Origin: Eleftheria terrae
Lineage (GTDB): Bacteria; Pseudomonadota; Gammaproteobacteria; Burkholderiales; Burkholderiaceae_C
Length of the DNA: 64,000 nucleotides
Assembly: GCF_030419005.1 (NCBI RefSeq)
Contig: NZ_CP106951.1
Location: 3,596,001 to 3,660,000 of the forward strand
Direction: 5' to 3'
The position numbers were made by a program, and so were the translations under genes. The notes under the pieces are model-generated. The model was given only the letters and a program-made list of their open reading frames with translations, was not told where the DNA came from and searched no databases. Below are positions 63,238 to 64,000 of the stretch, piece after piece; positions within the stretch are counted from its first letter, which is position 1; every line of letters begins with the position of its first letter.

Positions 63238-63798
63238 TCAGGACCCGAAGTGCATCTGGTACTTCGCGCCGTCGCTGAACAGGCAGACACCGGTGCCGCG
63301 TTCGGCGGCGGTCATCAGGTATTCGCAGCGCGCGCTCACGCCCTTGGCGCCATAGACGTTGGCGATGCCGCGCTGCCCGCTGTAGCTGCGCTGGGCACTG
63401 CTGCCGAGCACCTCGTCGTGCAACTGGCCGAAGGCGGGGTAGCTGGCGCCGACGCGCGTCGCGTCGCCCTGCAGCAGGTCGCCCTGGTAGCTGACGCTCA
63501 GGCTGCCGCGGCCACCGTGCTGGTCCACCACGGTGGCCACCAGCATCCCGGCGCGGCTGGCCTGCGGGTTGATCGGGTAGAGCCGGGCCTGCAGCACGGC
63601 GGGCACCGGCGGCTGCTGCGCAACCGTGGGGGCGGCCGTCGGGCCGCCGTCGCGGCCGGCCGGGGTGGGCACCGGCTGGCCGGTGCGGGGATCGATGGGC
63701 ACCACGTAGCAGCCGGCCAGGGTCGCCGTCAGGCCCAGGGCCGCCAGGGCGCCCGGGAGACGGCGGGCCATGCGCGCCGGCAGCGAATGTTCAGACAT
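63238..63798 (-). CDS. Hypothetical lipoprotein (186 aa)
   Basis: This 186-residue protein has a signal peptide with lipobox (ALAALGLTATLAGCYVVP, Cys near residue 29), a Pro/Ala-rich linker and a C-terminal domain of about 120 residues. Visible features of the domain are ARLYPINPQASRAGMLVATVVDQHGGRGSLSVSYQGDLLQGDATRV, a cysteine pair (SARCEYLMTAAERGTGVCLFSDG) and an aromatic tail. It is probably an outer-membrane lipoprotein with an RNase-like or beta-sandwich fold; no family is recognised. It is convergent with recG, and GAGAGAACC precedes the ATG. Confidence 0.78.
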   Translation of the reverse strand: MSEHSLPARMARRLPGALAALGLTATLAGCYVVPIDPRTGQPVPTPAGRDGGPTAAPTVAQQPPVPAVLQARLYPINPQASRAGMLVATVVDQHGGRGSLSVSYQGDLLQGDATRVGASYPAFGQLHDEVLGSSAQRSYSGQRGIANVYGAKGVSARCEYLMTAAERGTGVCLFSDGAKYQMHFGS

Positions 63799-64000
63799 GC
63801 GGTTCTCTCGGTAGGCGGCACATGCCGCAGGCCCACTGTGCCGGCCGCCAGCCCGCCACGGCAAGGCCGGCCTGCACCGGTGTCGGCCGGCAATACCGGC
63901 GGATACCGCGGGTAATACCGTCCCGCAAGCCGGGCCGACCCTGACGGGCACACATCAGGCGCACAATCAGGTTATGGTTGCGATAGTTTTTTGCTTGGTG

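Overview
The window is a very GC-rich, gene-dense stretch of what looks like a betaproteobacterial (Burkholderiales) chromosome. The evidence is the strong G/C preference at third codon positions, many LysR regulators divergent from single target genes, GTP-type PEP carboxykinase, minCDE, an ArgP/ArgO pair, a PEP-CTERM protein and Fur/LexA boxes of the usual proteobacterial form. The Rubrivivax/Leptothrix/Caldimonas/Roseateles group is a reasonable guess, but sequence reading alone does not fix the genus. No tRNA, rRNA, prophage or CRISPR array was seen.

Layout. 1-3.7 kb: partial methylmalonate-semialdehyde dehydrogenase gene divergent from a LysR gene, a structured RNA with its own terminator on the minus strand (about 2543-2760), and a universal stress protein. 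3.8-10.1 kb: PhoD-type phosphatase, ArgP with divergent ArgO exporter, D-amino acid dehydrogenase, and a LysR gene divergent from two tandem paralogous small proteins. 10.1-16.1 kb: secreted subtilase, PEP carboxykinase, tungstate-type binding protein plus MOSC protein. 16-23.9 kb: AbrB-like permease, hybrid sensor kinase, a glycine-rich-domain-like protein, a secreted lipase, a 1.26 kb gene-poor stretch and a MarR regulator.

23.9-30.2 kb is the most notable part: a tight minus-strand operon of fatty acyl-AMP ligase, desaturase, desaturase, acyl carrier protein, desaturase and alpha/beta hydrolase. This is the gene content and order of bacterial polyyne (terminal alkyne) clusters such as the caryoynencin cluster. 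The first desaturase has no in-frame stop where it should end and runs on about 1 kb through the next gene in another frame. One extra G in a run of six at 27451-27456 would explain this.

30.8-45.5 kb: minCDE, a permuted papain-like lipoprotein, a Ser/Thr kinase coupled to an OmpA-like lipoprotein, a beta-propeller protein, an orphan LexA box, a PEP-CTERM protein, and a Fur-boxed tonB-exbB-exbD operon followed by a siderophore-type TonB-dependent receptor broken by a one-base deletion in a G run (43928-43932). 45.6-64 kb: ferredoxin-NADP reductase, an NmrA-like protein with divergent LysR, ChaN-like protein, XRE regulator, a five-gene membrane/lipid segment (YiaAB-like, small membrane protein, MFS-acyltransferase fusion, CYTH protein, CAAX-type protease), TorF-like porin, chemoreceptor, rlmJ, the queuosine genes tgt and queA, recG and a small lipoprotein.

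Functional threads: fatty-acid-derived secondary metabolism (FAAL, desaturases, ACP), TonB-dependent iron uptake (Fur box, tonB/exbBD, receptor, Fpr, ChaN), amino-acid catabolism and export, and the queuosine pathway (tgt, queA).
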